Below are positions 1 to 12,700 of a stretch of 64,000 nt of DNA, piece by piece. A program made the position numbers and the translations under genes. This DNA comes from Aldrovandia affinis. Its lineage: Eukaryota; Chordata; Actinopteri; Notacanthiformes; Halosauridae. Location of the stretch: NCBI GenBank assembly GCA_029706075.1, contig JAINUG010000015.1:7834154-7898153 (forward strand), written 5' to 3'. Position 1 is the stretch's first letter; each line of letters begins with the position of its first letter. Under the pieces are notes generated by a model, which was not told the origin of the DNA, did no database searches, and was given only the letters and a program-made list of their open reading frames with translations.

Positions 1-1318
1 TGAGATTGTTTAAGATCATTTAAGTCATGTGACTTTATGACATTTGTCATTACATTGATCATTGTGGTTCAAGAGAGAAACTGGTGAGTTTCCTTAACAA
101 TGAAATCAAACCTTAACCATCAAATGTTCTAGAACAAATGAACATTAGAATTGTGCCATAAATTAAAGGGCAACCAAATCACATGATCTTCATGTGATTG
201 GCAAAATGTTAATGGTGGGGAGGCATGTGTGGTGAGCATTCTGGTGCAAAATGGCTGCTATTTTGATGGTGGTTGAAGTAACCCCCCACCCCCTTGACTT
301 TGAGATCATGAGATGAAAAATGCTATGTAAATGCAATCCATTGTTGTGTCTAGGATTTACAGCCATTTCAAAATTATGGCTTTTTTTCAAAAGTGGAAAA
401 AAGCACATATTTTGTCAGCTGAGCAAATGTATTGGCATGTGGCTGCCATGCTATTTGACATAGCAGCTTTTCACAATTTACATCACCCCACAAGAATCAC
501 ATGGACCATTTTACACCCTAAATAGCCAAGTGGTTCACGAGGAGCTGACATTTCAGTCTTGTACAGAAGTGTCAATGCTTATTCAAATCCAACACAGCTG
601 CTAGTCTGAGAGGCCAAGTGAGGGAATAAAATATCAAAGGCCACAACTGACTGCATATGTCAAGATAATTCTTTTTTAAACATGTAAAAGGTGGCTGTCA
701 AGCCCAAACCCTCAATTTAATTAGCACTTGGCAGCTTTAATTTTAATGTAGCATTCCATTTCAATTTAGATAGTTTGACACAATGATTATTTTTTACAAG
801 GATTACATGTTCAAATAATATATATAATATAATCAGCTAAACAGCTCATAAGTTGACATTCAAGTGTATTGCAAAAAAAAAGTCACAGGCAATTCAAAAT
901 GGTGGACAAGACTTTTTGGCAGTTAAGGCTTCAATCGAAGGTTTCCTGGTGGGAACTGGACAATATGTGAGAATTGGTTTACCCTTCCACTACATTCTAT
1001 TCATGACATGAGCATTTTCAATATTTTCACATGCCATTGTGGTCCATTGATAGTTTTTTGTTGTTGTTAGAGTTAGAGTTCATCGAGTTCTGAGGGACTC
1101 TGTAATGCTTTTTGGGAGCTAATACACATTTGTAAATTATTGATATCCTTGCCTGCATGTGTGGTTTGCTGATAGTGTAGATTGAAGATTCAAAGTGTAT
1201 CTTTGCAGTTGCAAGTTGTATTATTTTAACTCATTAGATGTAATCTAAATGTTTAAGTGGGAAAACAGAATCCTGATCTTTGAGAACAGAGATATTATTG
1301 GTACAAAAAAAAGAAGGA
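1..1318. other. AT-rich intergenic, no gene seen
   Basis: Only short chance ORFs; no recognised repeat boundary. Confidence 0.6.
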
Positions 1319-1605
1319 CATCAAGGACAGCTGAGTCGCTTCCCATCTTCCTTGTAGTCTGAAAATGCATCTCTTCAAGCTGCACCATGGTATCTTAACT
1401 CACCCACCCCCCAAAAAACTACTACTACTTGTTAAACTTGTGTTATACTTATTTCTTTCTAATTACATTCAGCTTGCTTTAGCACTAGTGTTGTATATGA
1501 CTGTTTACGTAGGGGAGTAGCGACATGTGGATGTTCTTTACCTGCTTAAGTTAAATGCACCTTCTGTAAGTCTCTTTGGATAAAAGTGTCTGCCAAATTA
1601 CTGTA
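1319..1605 (+). mobile_element. 3' end of an L2-type LINE
   Basis: Broken codons for the C-terminal RT motif TAESLPIF...HLFKLHH are followed by ~200 bp of AT-rich 3' UTR. It ends in GTAAGTCTCTTTGGATAAAA (1566-1598), the same tail seen on the L2 copy at 33.6 kb. Heavily 5'-truncated. Confidence 0.7.
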
Positions 1606-1740
1606 ATAATGTAATATAATGTAGTGTAATGTCTGGAATTGTGCAGGAAGAATATGGCAGCAATCCACGAGAAAATAAACTCACGCATAGTTGACAGAAT
1701 TAGAAAATGCTTTCTCAGACATAACCCATAAATATTCAAT

Positions 1741-2120
1741 TGGGTTCAGATCTGGTGACGGAGAAGGTTACGACTATGGATAATGTCAGTGTCATGCTCC
1801 ACAATCCATTTAACGAGCACTCATGCTCTGTGGATGGGGGCATTGTCATCTTGACTGATAGCCCTCTCTGCAAGAAAGAAATGCTTTGACATGGGGTGAA
1901 GATGATTATTCAGTGCCATTAAGTAACAATTGACATCTACCTTGCCTTCCAAAGGTATGAGTGCACCCAAGCAATGCCTTGATAATGCACTCCACACCAT
2001 TACAGAAGCACCAGAACCCTTTACTGTTAGAACACTGTTGCATTTTCTTTTTTTTTGTCCACTACCTTGATATTCAGGCACACTCCCTGGCCACCAGGTG
2101 TCAGAATTTGCACACTGCAT
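1741..2120 (-). mobile_element. Tc1/mariner-like transposase fragment
   Basis: On the minus strand the segment encodes GASVMVWSALS, GKVDVNCYLMALNNHLHP and a decayed QDDNAPIHRA, the second-Asp region of a Tc1/mariner transposase, followed by an SPDLNPIE-like stretch. Frameshifts and stops are present. A related piece lies at 25,800-25,960. Confidence 0.6.
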
Positions 2121-2239
2121 GCAAAGCAGGCTTTAATTGTGCTCCATTCCCAAGGCATATTATTCAAGCACAGCACAGTAATTTTCAGTCTGAAACTGTG
2201 ATTTCACTGCATTCAAGCTCAAGCGTATTCCACTCATGA

Positions 2240-3837
2240 CGAATCTATTTTTGTCGAATAAGTGTGATTTATACAAATTTAGATGAGTATGACTTTTTAA
2301 ACTCTTGTTGAATCCCAATGATAATGTACTCTGATTAAGCATAACTTTTTCAGGCAGTTAGTGCGCACTCAAGATGTTGCATGTGCTTCACATGTTTGTG
2401 TTCACGCTCAGGTGTGCTAAACAGTTAATCTGCTAACTAGAGCAAATAGGACGTTTCTGTCACAAATGTGACTGATTTAATTGAATTGGCAATATATTTT
2501 TTCTAGCTACTCACCATGTGTAATAAATAGAAAATGCATATGTTGGCAGTGCAACAGGGAAAACATGAAGGGGAAAGGACAACATAATCTTTAGCTCCCC
2601 AAAATAAAAAATAAAATGTTTCTCGTCATGAAAAAGAGACGGAAGAGGCAAATGGGTTGATAATACATTTAAACATTAGGAGCGTGGGTGGGGTGAATGA
2701 ATAACTTAATTCCAGTGGCTCTTGTGGGATACAATATTTGTAAATCAAGTACTGTGCAACCAAATTCCTTAAACAAAATGTAGTTTGAATATTTCATTAA
2801 AAAGTCTATATATTAAATATACAATATGCAATACCTGTAGCTACCACTATAGGCATATGTAGTTGCATTTGTTGGTGGCCTGAAACATATTATTCTACTG
2901 TGTGCCATATTTGGTATACATAATTAAGAAATGTCGGGATCACCAACACAAATAAAATATTCTGAATCATAAGTGTAGGTTCGTTTTTAAACCTTTAAAT
3001 ATCAATGCAATTTCTTTTGACCAGTTCCCTTCTGTCAAAGGATTTTTCATTGAACCCCAGAGCTATATCGTCAGGGCTGGAGTGCTCTTGGGAGGGTCTC
3101 TCTTAGCATGCAGGTCTATGGCAAAGTTCCAGATGAAATACAACATACCACAAGATCCTGATGAAGTCAAGGATTAAAAAAACAAAAAGTAAGATCACGG
3201 CTAGAACAAGGATAAAGCAACCCAGCCCTGGTCAGGCTTTTGGGTTTGATTTTTGCCAACAAGCACCTGGCACTAAGCCTCCAACATAACCTCTCTGAGC
3301 CTAGCCCAAAACGGAGGCATGACTCCACCACATGGGCTAGCCACCTGCAAGACAAAGCAGGGGGTCATTGTAATACCAGCTTGGTCTCGACTACAATATA
3401 ATGGACCTTGGCTGCTGGTTATGCTTATATGCTAAGCAGAAGAGAATTCTGTCTTCTGTTAGATAGTTAGACAGGGGCTAAATAGGAGTATTTCCAGGTC
3501 ACTCTGGGGTCCTACTGGGACTCAGCGCTCACACGGGCAGTGATGGAGATACCTGGATGGGAGGGATTTGGGGAAAATCCTCAGTTCTAAACCTGAATTC
3601 TTATTGGGTCTCTGTGCTATTCATGAATTGACCATAGCAACCATCATGATCAAACACAATGTTAATAATATGTATACTTAATATCATGGCACCTTGGGTG
3701 AGAGGTCAGTGATTAAATTCTTGTAGTTTTATTGTCAGAGCTAATGCAGTATGCTCTGGACACCCAGGTAAAAAGAGAGGCAGAGCCATGAACTGACACA
3801 ACTTAGTTAATAGAGTAGGATCTCATGCACAGAAAGT
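2240..3837. other. Intergenic, no gene seen
   Basis: AT-rich to 3.0 kb. The more GC-rich block at 3.17-3.6 kb looks repeat-like but I cannot classify it. Confidence 0.5.
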
Positions 3838-6110
3838 GATAGATTTTTTTGTTTCTAAACCACTCCAATGTATCCTTTGGGTCATTGTCCTGCTGGAATA
3901 TAAATCCCAGGTCTCTTGCAGACTGCAGCAGTTTTTCCGCAAGATTTGTCTATATCTTGCTCCACCCATTTTGCCCTCTATTTTGACATGTTTTCTATTC
4001 CCTGAAGCAGAGAAGCATCTCCATAGTATTAGGCTCCCGCCAACATGTTTCCCAGTAGGGATAGTGTTCTTGCGTTGGCCCCTCCTCCCCATTTTTTACT
4101 TTTTATTTTCTTACTTCATGGAATCAAAATGGATTTAATTGGAATTTCTCGGCACTGATCGACACAAAATACCACTATAATGGCAAATAAAAAAACAACT
4201 CTAAAGCTTTTTCTCAATTAATTACAAATAAATAACAGACAATAATTGATTATTTTTATACCCACTGAATCTGGTGTTCTGGCTAAGGTCTTGGATATCC
4301 TCTGTGAAAACAAAAGAATATGAATTTGAGACAGAAATAATTGTGTTAAAATTTTAAGCTAGAAGATTTTATGTTTGCCTTGGCAGTGGCATGGAAAGCA
4401 AGATTAAAACTGCTGCCCAGAAAAAACGTACCCAGGCTTTTATTTGGCTTTATTTTGGATCAGTGTGTTTAGCAAATACTGCAAATGAACAACCTTTATA
4501 TGTATTAATGTAGTTGTAAAGGGTTATGGCGATGGCCCCCTCCTTTGGCATTTTTCACATTTTATTTTCTTACTTCATGGAATCAAAATGGATTTAATTG
4601 GGATTTCCTGCCACTGATCAACACAAAATACTCTGTAATGTCAAATAAAAAACAACTCTACAGCTTTTTCTTAATTAATTACAAATAAAAAACAGGCAGT
4701 AATTGATTCCATAAGTATTCACCCCCTTGACTTAATACTTGGTAGAAGCAATTACAGCTGTGAGTCTCTACCAGCTTTGTACATCTGGATGCTGGAATTT
4801 TCACTCATTCTTCTTTAGAAAATTCTTCTTCTTTTTCTTGAACTCCATCAGGTAGGATGGGGTTGGTGAATGGCAATTTTAAATCTTTCCACAGATTCCA
4901 TGGGATTGAGATCTGGTCATTGACTGGGCCACTCTAGGACATTGATATTTTTGTTTTTAAACCACTTCAATGTGGCTTTTGTATACAGCTTTGGGTCATT
5001 GTCCTGTTTAAAATATAAATCCCAGGTCTCTTGCAGACTGCAGCAGGTTTTCCTCCAAGATTTGTCTATATCTTGCTCCATACATTTTGTCCTCTATTTT
5101 GACAAGTTTTCTATTCCCTGAAGCATCATGGCATCTCCATAGCATCAGGCTCCCGCCAACATGTTTCCCAGTAGGGATAGTGTTCTTGCGTTGGCCCCTC
5201 CTCCCCATTTTTACTTTTTATTTTCTTACTTCATGGAATCAAAATGTATTTAATTGGAATTTCTCGGCACTGATCGACACAAAATACCACTATAATGGCA
5301 AATAAAAAAACAACTCTAAAGCTTTTTCTCAATTAATTACAAATAAATAACAGACAATAATTGATTATTTTTATACCCACTGAATCTGGTGTTCTGGCTA
5401 AGGTCTTGGATATCCTCTGTGAAAACAAAAGAATATGAATTTGAGACAGAAATAATTGTGTTAAAATTTTAAGCTAGAAGATTTTATGTTTGCCTTGGCA
5501 GTGGCATGGAAAGCAAGATTAAAACTGCTGCCCAGAAAAAACGTACCCAGGCTTTTATTTGGCTTTATTTTGGATCAGTGTGTTTAGCAAATACTGCAAA
5601 TGAACAACCTTTATATGTATTAATGTAGTTGTAAAGGGTTATGGCGATGGCCCCCTCCTTTGGCATTTTTCACATTTTATTTTCTTACTTCATGGAATCA
5701 AAATGGATTTAATTGGGATTTCCTGCCACTGATCAACACAAAATACTCTGTAATGTCAAATAAAAAACAACTCTACAGCTTTTTCTTAATTAATTACAAA
5801 TAAAAAACAGGCAGTAATTGATTCCATAAGTATTCACCCCCTTGACTTAATACTTGGTAGAAGCAATTACAGCTGTGAGTCTCTACCAGCTTTGTACATC
5901 TGGATGCTGGAATTTTCACTCATTCTTCTTTAGAAAATTCTTCTTCTTTTTCTTGAACTCCATCAGGTAGGATGGGGTTGGTGAATGGCAATTTTTAAAT
6001 CTTTCCACAGATTCCATGGGATTGAGATCTGGTCATTGACTGGGCCACTCTAGGACATTGATATTTTTTGTTTTTAAACCACTTCAATGTGGCTTTTGCT
6101 ATACAGCTTT
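3838..6110 (-). repeat. Tandem duplication (period 1,115 bp) of Tc1-derived sequence
   Basis: Sequence at 3885-4990 recurs at 5000-6107 with a constant offset of 1,115 bp. From about 4030 onward the copies are almost identical (mainly single-base indels). The first ~150 bp are clearly more diverged. Each unit holds a 3' transposase fragment (minus strand, GKHVGGSL and [15 protein letters not shown]), two TIR-like segments in direct orientation and ~270 bp of other sequence. The fragments were not formed by simple transposition. Confidence 0.85.
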
Positions 6111-7199
6111 GGGTCATTGTCCTGTTTAAATATACAGTACATCTTCTCACAAGTCTCAGTTCTCTTGCAGACTGCAGCAGGTTTTCCTCCAAGAATTGTC
6201 TATATCTTGCTCCATACATTTTGTCCTGTATTTGGACAAGTTTTCCTGTCCCTGAAGCATCATGGTTTCTAGCATCAGGCTCCCGCCACCATGTTTCACA
6301 GTGGGGACAGTGTTCTTGGGATGATGCACGCTTTTATGCTTGTCATAAACATAACGCCTCACGTTGAGGCCAAAAAGTTCAATCATGGTTTCATCAGGAC
6401 ATAGAATCTTCCTCCACTTTGTTTGAGAGTCTACCACATGCCTTCTGGCAAACTCTAGGTGAGATTTCTTCAACAACGGTTTTCTTTTTGCCACCCTCCT
6501 ACAATGCAGATTTGTGAAGCACTTGGGCTATTGTTGTCAAATGGATAGTTCCTCCCATCTCTGCCATGGAAGACTGTTACTCCATCAGAGTTGCCACAGG
6601 CTTCTTGGTGGCCTCCCTAACAAGTGCCCTTCTCGCACAGATGCTCAGTTTTGGAGGACGGCCTGTTCTAGGCAAATTCACAGTTGTGCCATATTCTCTC
6701 TATTTGTTTATGATGGACTTAAGATTGTGGAAATCTTCTTATATCTTTCCCCTGATTGATGCTTTTGAAGAACCTTTTCTTGGATTTGCTTTGAATGTTC
6801 TTTGGTCACCATAATGAAGCTCTTGTTTGGAAATGCACTAACCAATTGTGGGACCTCTCACAGACAGATGCATTTATAATTTAAAATAATTTAAAACACC
6901 TTAATTGTGCACAGGTGGACTCCAGTCAAATAATTATGTGACCTCTGAAGACAATTGATTGCACCCGAGTTTATATAGGTGTGAATACTTATGGAATCAA
7001 TAATTGTCTGTTTTTAGTTGGTAAATAATATAGAACAAGCTTTTTTTCACTTTAATATTATTTAGTATTTTGTTTTGATCAGTAGCAAGAAATCCCAATG
7101 AAATCAATTCCATTTCCAATTTAAATTTTGATTCCACGTTGTAACCAAAAAACATTTGGGAAAGGTCCAAGGGGGTGAATACTTAATATACCCACTGTA
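5636..7199 (-). mobile_element. Degraded Tc1-like transposon with long TIRs
   Basis: The right end (CAGTGGGTATAT on the minus strand, 7188-7199) and left end (from ~5636) carry related ~200-bp inverted sequences with GGAATCAAAAT, ACTGATCAA and TTGATTCCATAAGTATTCAC blocks. Between them the minus strand encodes a decayed transposase. CPDETMIELFGLNVRRYVY (6156-6494) matches the first Asp region; the second Asp and Glu regions (5995-6219) are recognisable but broken ([10 protein letters not shown]). It is inactive. Confidence 0.8.
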
Positions 7200-9439
7200 T
7201 ATGCACAGGATAACAATAGTTTCAAATTGTACACACAACTGAACTCACCAGCGACCCCCTTTGGTCAATGGGCCACCCATGATCTGTCTATATAAAGCTG
7301 CACATGATCATGCTCAGGTCTGTGCAAGATTACTGTGTAAACTGCGGTGTGAGAAGAAGCAGTGGCTGACTAGGTGAGGATCCTTTGCAGAGTTGCGGGG
7401 CTTACTGTCTTAGATAGGGCAAGGATCTCTCCTGATTGGAGACCCTTCAATTAACCCAGGGGGACTATATCTCTTACATGGCCTGGAAAAGCATGCACAT
7501 CATCAGGGAGGGGCAGGAATTTTTGGCAGGGGAAAAGGTGCTCTGGTCCTCCTTGGTCCCTATGACCTGCACCAGGAGAAATTTGATTAATGTTGCCTAG
7601 TTCACTGAAGCATATGGTGCATATCACCAAGTATGGGGGGAGCAGTTTTTTTTCACAAAGCACAATACATACTCTCGCCTGATGGGCTGGTTTCAATACT
7701 TGTAAAAGAGATATTTTGAGAGCTAAATGCAAATCTAAATGTTGATGAATGAAACAGGTTCTGCTAAGGCATGCATAAATAGTTTGAATGCAATCCAACT
7801 CATGAACAAGAAAGATTAATATGCTAGTTTAAACTTTTCATCATTACTTTACTAATTAAACAGTATGTAGTCGCCTATAAATTGTTCAGGTTCTGAATTG
7901 GATTATTAATTGTGAGGAACCATATACAGTTAGGGGGTCTGTTTCGCAAAAGATTGTCCCTGGATTAGAATGTACGTTCAGGGAATGTTTGGCTGTTGTG
8001 ATTACCTCCACCAGGAAGTAGCAAATAATGCTGCCTCTGACTTTCTACATGTTGTGATTACTTGCATAAGATGACCAGAAACATACACACTCCATAATGT
8101 TATGACATAAGGTGGTGGCAGTAAGGAAACATGTACACTTGCACTTGCACACTGTGTGCTCCATAAGCTCTATGTATTAAACCTTATGGGGCATACAAGT
8201 ATTTTGACCTCCTCTGATAGGTTTGAAACTTTAACCAGTCCTGTGGTCTAATACGTCTGACTTGTTTTCACACAAATAGTAATGTTTCTTTAAAGTTTTG
8301 AAACTTGCGAAAGAACCATGCATAAGAAATCAAAGGGGCCATGGTAAATCAACTCAGTCGCAAACAAATTAGATTAGCCATTTTGGTGCTTGTTAATTAA
8401 GCAGTACATACTTACCTCTCATGTGCCCCAGAGCCTGAGCTTTGTAAAAAGATTGATAGATGCAATTATAAGGAAAGGTTTGTAGGAGGGGAATCAGAGG
8501 GAGGCATAGTGGGTCATATCACGTGTTTCTGTGGTGCCAGCAAGTCCCTCTCTGTGAGTTACACATCTTTCTTAGCATGGATTAGAGCTCACTCACAGTG
8601 TGTTACACAGCTTCCTCAGTGTGTTATACAGCTCTCTCAGTGTGTTACATAGCCTTCTGACAGTGTATTACACAGCTCTCTCAGTGTGAGTTACACAGTT
8701 TACTCATGCAGTGCAGTTACTGTGCCATTTTCCACCACCAAACTATATACTATTACTATATTAAGCTGATAAGTTTGTTGGTTTATATTTTATATTCAAT
8801 AAAGAAGTTTAGATTTAAATGACATATTTGCTCAATTGACTACCTAACTGTACGAGACTCAACCTGATGGAACTTGGATGACTGGTTTTGTGACAAAGAG
8901 GTACAATAGCTAAATCAGACAGCCAGCTAGAGGAGAAAGAGTCCAGCTTAGACCTGTGCAAAATGTGTGGTTTTCCGCATGTAATCTATTACCTTCCATG
9001 GTTTCATGGTTTTCATGGTTCTGTCATAGCCCTACCCAGGTCATAAAGACATTCCAAAAATAAGTTGCACTTAGTTGCACTTGATTTAAAATTTAGATTA
9101 TGATAAATTTATCAATTTAAAGAGGTTGCAGTGTCTCATTCTCAAAGCAAACTGTTCAAATATATGGGATTGCATGACAACATCACATTGGTTCAGGACA
9201 TCCTAAGAGGATGTGTGTTGTGGAGTGACAAGGGGTTCAGACTGGGATCCAGCCATTGCAAAAAATATGTGAGAAAAAATGAAAATGGCAATGGAAAGAA
9301 AGCTGTAAGAATAGCTTCCTTTCAGCTGTAAGCAGACGTAAGAACGGAAAGGAGGGACTAAAAATGTGACACTGAAAAATATTAGATTCAAATGTTCATA
9401 TTCTCACTCTACTCTTAAAAAAGTATTTAAAACATGGTT
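7200..9439. other. Intergenic, no gene seen
   Basis: A 115-aa minus-strand ORF (7451-7798) shows no recognisable domain and is taken as chance. The minisatellite at 8.5 kb is listed separately. Confidence 0.55.
8540..8700 (+). repeat. Short minisatellite
   Basis: About five imperfect units of roughly 27-31 bp built on CTCAGTGTGTTACACAGCT. No coding or regulatory role is apparent. Confidence 0.7.
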
Positions 9440-9700
9440 TAGAGGCCTCCTGGGTGGTGCATCTGGCTAAAGTCCTTGGAGCAATGATATGCGCCAGGGT
9501 TCTGGAATTGAATCCTGACCATGCTAGTGTCGACTGTGGCCAGGTGTCCTGGGCGAGCGGCGCACGATTGGCCGTAGTGTCACCCAGGGAGGGATTGAGC
9601 GCCTGCTTCCTGCCTGCGCCAGCTGCTCATGAAGTATGCGACTTCTGCGCAATGGCTACACAGCTCAGCTGGTAGTCAACAGAGTGAAAAGAACTAGCAG
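9440..9700 (+). mobile_element. Degraded tRNA-derived SINE
   Basis: The head GGCCTCCTGGGTGGTGCATCTGG contains a box A-like TGGTGCATCTGG (9455-9466). Box B is decayed (GGAATTGAATCC near 9505). The body (GGCGCACGATTGGCC, GGGAGGGATTGAGC) resembles fish tRNA-SINE bodies as I remember them. Confidence 0.6.
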
Positions 9701-12700
9701 CTGGCATAATGTGTTTAATAAGATACACACACTTGTCTATTCTCTCCAAAATTGATGGAGGACATTGCAGTGCTGGAATGGGACTACAAATACAATTGGA
9801 CATTCCAAAGTTAGTGAAAATTTTGGTAGAATTTCTTGGTTGATTTTCTCATATTCTGTTGTTTTTTTTAGTTTTTTTTGGAGGTCTGGAAATTCATTTT
9901 CATAATCACAATGAACTGGCAAACAACCTCAAACACAATACGTATTTTTGGTTTACCTGCCACTTACGATATGTTGCCTAACTGTCATTATCTCTGTGTT
10001 AAAGTGGACACTTACAAGTTACTGGCATTTCCCACTAAACAATATGATCATAAACGTTTCGCTGAGGTGTTAGTTGACTGGTAATCAATTCATTTTTTAT
10101 GTTATGGTACCTGCTCACGGACACAGTATGCTTTGGGGTGGATGCTAAGCAGGGGCGTCACTTTGTGTTGAACATTGGGGGGGCAATCCAAAAAGGTCCC
10201 TAGAAACATTTTACATGATAAGACTTAACTCTACAGCATCCTAGTGATTTCTGAGAAGTAAAACAGAGGAAATAAAATCTAATCTCATGGGCAAAAGTTA
10301 GCTTATCATTTTGTGTCAGTGCATGATTTAATTGATTTAAAGCTTGAGAACTTAGTTTGTTGTGCCAATTGCAGAGCTGTTATTGACAACATAATTCATA
10401 TTAGGCAAATAGGGTAACAGAGACTGCCACATCATCAGATGGAATACATTAAAGGCATCATAGCAAGGTGTAAATACAGATTTTTTCTCAACCCTCTTCT
10501 TATAAGGGTTTGCGACTCACATTCATAACTGCACTGTTATTACCCTGTGATCAGCTTACTACCAACAAGAAGGAGCCAGTGGAAACTGGCTCCTGTCCTG
10601 CCTCTGAGCTGTGCTGGTGCCTCATATTCTTACATTTATGAAAATGGAATGCATTTATTTATCAATATCATAGAATAGGGTGGTCATTGACTCATTCTAC
10701 ATTATTATAATTCCCAAACTTGTGTTTGACTTAAACATGGACACACACTGTAAAGCAGTTCCTATCATGTTGCAAACCAGTAACATGTCTTTGGTCAAGC
10801 GTAGATCTGTAAATTACACACTAAGCATGTTGGTATGAAGAAAATGGAAAGGATATTTTCTAACCTATGCTTTTAAGGGGGAGTTGATGAACCATAACCA
10901 TTTTTTGTTAGCCATAGTAGTCTTTATATAATGACTAATGGTAGCTAAATTAAACTTTTATTATACTTTTATTTAATGACACAATTATTTAGAGGGGGCA
11001 TCAAAACTAAAGTGGTATCAATAGATAGATAGATAGCTAAAGTTAGTGATGGTTTAGCATTCTGCGTTGGTTTAAGAGTTTAGAGTTTAACATGTTAACG
11101 TCAACTGCGTAGAGACATTGCCTTACACATTTTGTGCTGTTCTCATGTTGATTTCAGTATCAATAACGGCACAGACCATGAATACTTGAAGACTCATCCT
11201 GCTCATTGAGCTCAAGTTCAACAAGATTGCAAAACGTGCCCCCTCAGAAACAAGTTACAATACCATTGCAATGTGTGTAGTCTGTTGTTTTAACATTTTT
11301 ATTTAAAAAATTGATATAAACTTAAAAATATAGACTTAGAAAATATAAATTGCATAAAAGTTGAATGGGTATGACACATTGATATACTTCTAACATAGCT
11401 AGCACATATACAGCCTAGACTCATTAAAACATTTTTTCGAGTGGATGCATTCTCATATTCATTGCATATTGTTTTGTTTAAATATGGGCCTATTTCTCCT
11501 TATAATAGAAACATGACGCACTAAATATTTTTACTATTCGTTATTCGGGCTATTAAATTCCACATCCAGGTTTATTGTACTGTATTATGCAAGTCATTGA
11601 TTGCAGGTGTTCGCAATGAACTGCCCTGTCTCCTCAAGAGGCCCTGACCTCTTTGCTTGGAACATTAGCAACAAGGGATTGGCATCCCTGCAACAATATA
11701 TTTCAATCACATTAAATGATGCAGAATTCATTCCATGGACAAAGACCTTGATTTTTATTGACTTTTCGTTTGAATGAAATGCAAAAAGTTGAAGTCATGG
11801 AGAGCAAGCCCCGAGCTTCATAAAACCGTGGTGGTCAGATAAATCTCTCGGAGGTTGGTATGTTCTTGTACTGAAATCGGAGATACTTTACAGCTGCAAA
11901 AACAAATCCACCTATGGGACTTTAACATGCAACCTGTCTGCAGTGTACAGCTTTTGAACTTATTCTACTCTCTGTGTTCCAAACACAAACGCTCTGGACT
12001 CTGGCCCATATAATAACGTGTGTGCCAAGAAACCTGCTGGCATTCTTACACACATCACTGTCATTCCCAAAAACCCCACTGTTTTTGTCCTCGTTGAAAC
12101 TGTGAGATACTTGCTTCAGGGAGACATTTATACCAATAAACAAATAGTGAGATCAGATGGATCAGTTGTTACTGAGCTGAACTGACGAGGAGGGGTCAAA
12201 TGCACTTCACAGACCAGAAATTGATACTTATGATCCAGTCTGGACCCAGCTAATAAAACATGTTCCACAAACTGTGCCTTGTTCTCACGTCAAACAGCCA
12301 GCGCCACAAACATTGCACAAATTGCATTACTGGGAAGGAAAACAAGAACTAGATATTGTACATTCGTTTTCCATTTCGTAATAATGAAATAATGGTGCAC
12401 CAGTAAGCCAAGTCCTGGAAGATGCAAGAGCCATAAGGGCTTGATTGCTTAATTCACAAAGGTTTCAGTTTAAGGGAACCAAGGCATCATGCGATTCAAG
12501 CTGTCAGACAACGTATTTTGGGACATGTTCTTCTCACTTATGCCGATGCAGTACACACACATTACACAGCTGCTCTTTGTTCAGTCTCCATGTATGTTTT
12601 ACATATACTTTTCAACTACTGGCCATTATTGTATGTTGCTCTCTCAGTTTGTTAAACTTTGATGTCTGGGGGGTGCTTGGTCAGTTGACAAATAAACACA

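Noticed and set aside
8560-8700. Possible CRISPR-like array
   Set aside because: Imperfect contiguous units without spacers in a vertebrate genome; a minisatellite.
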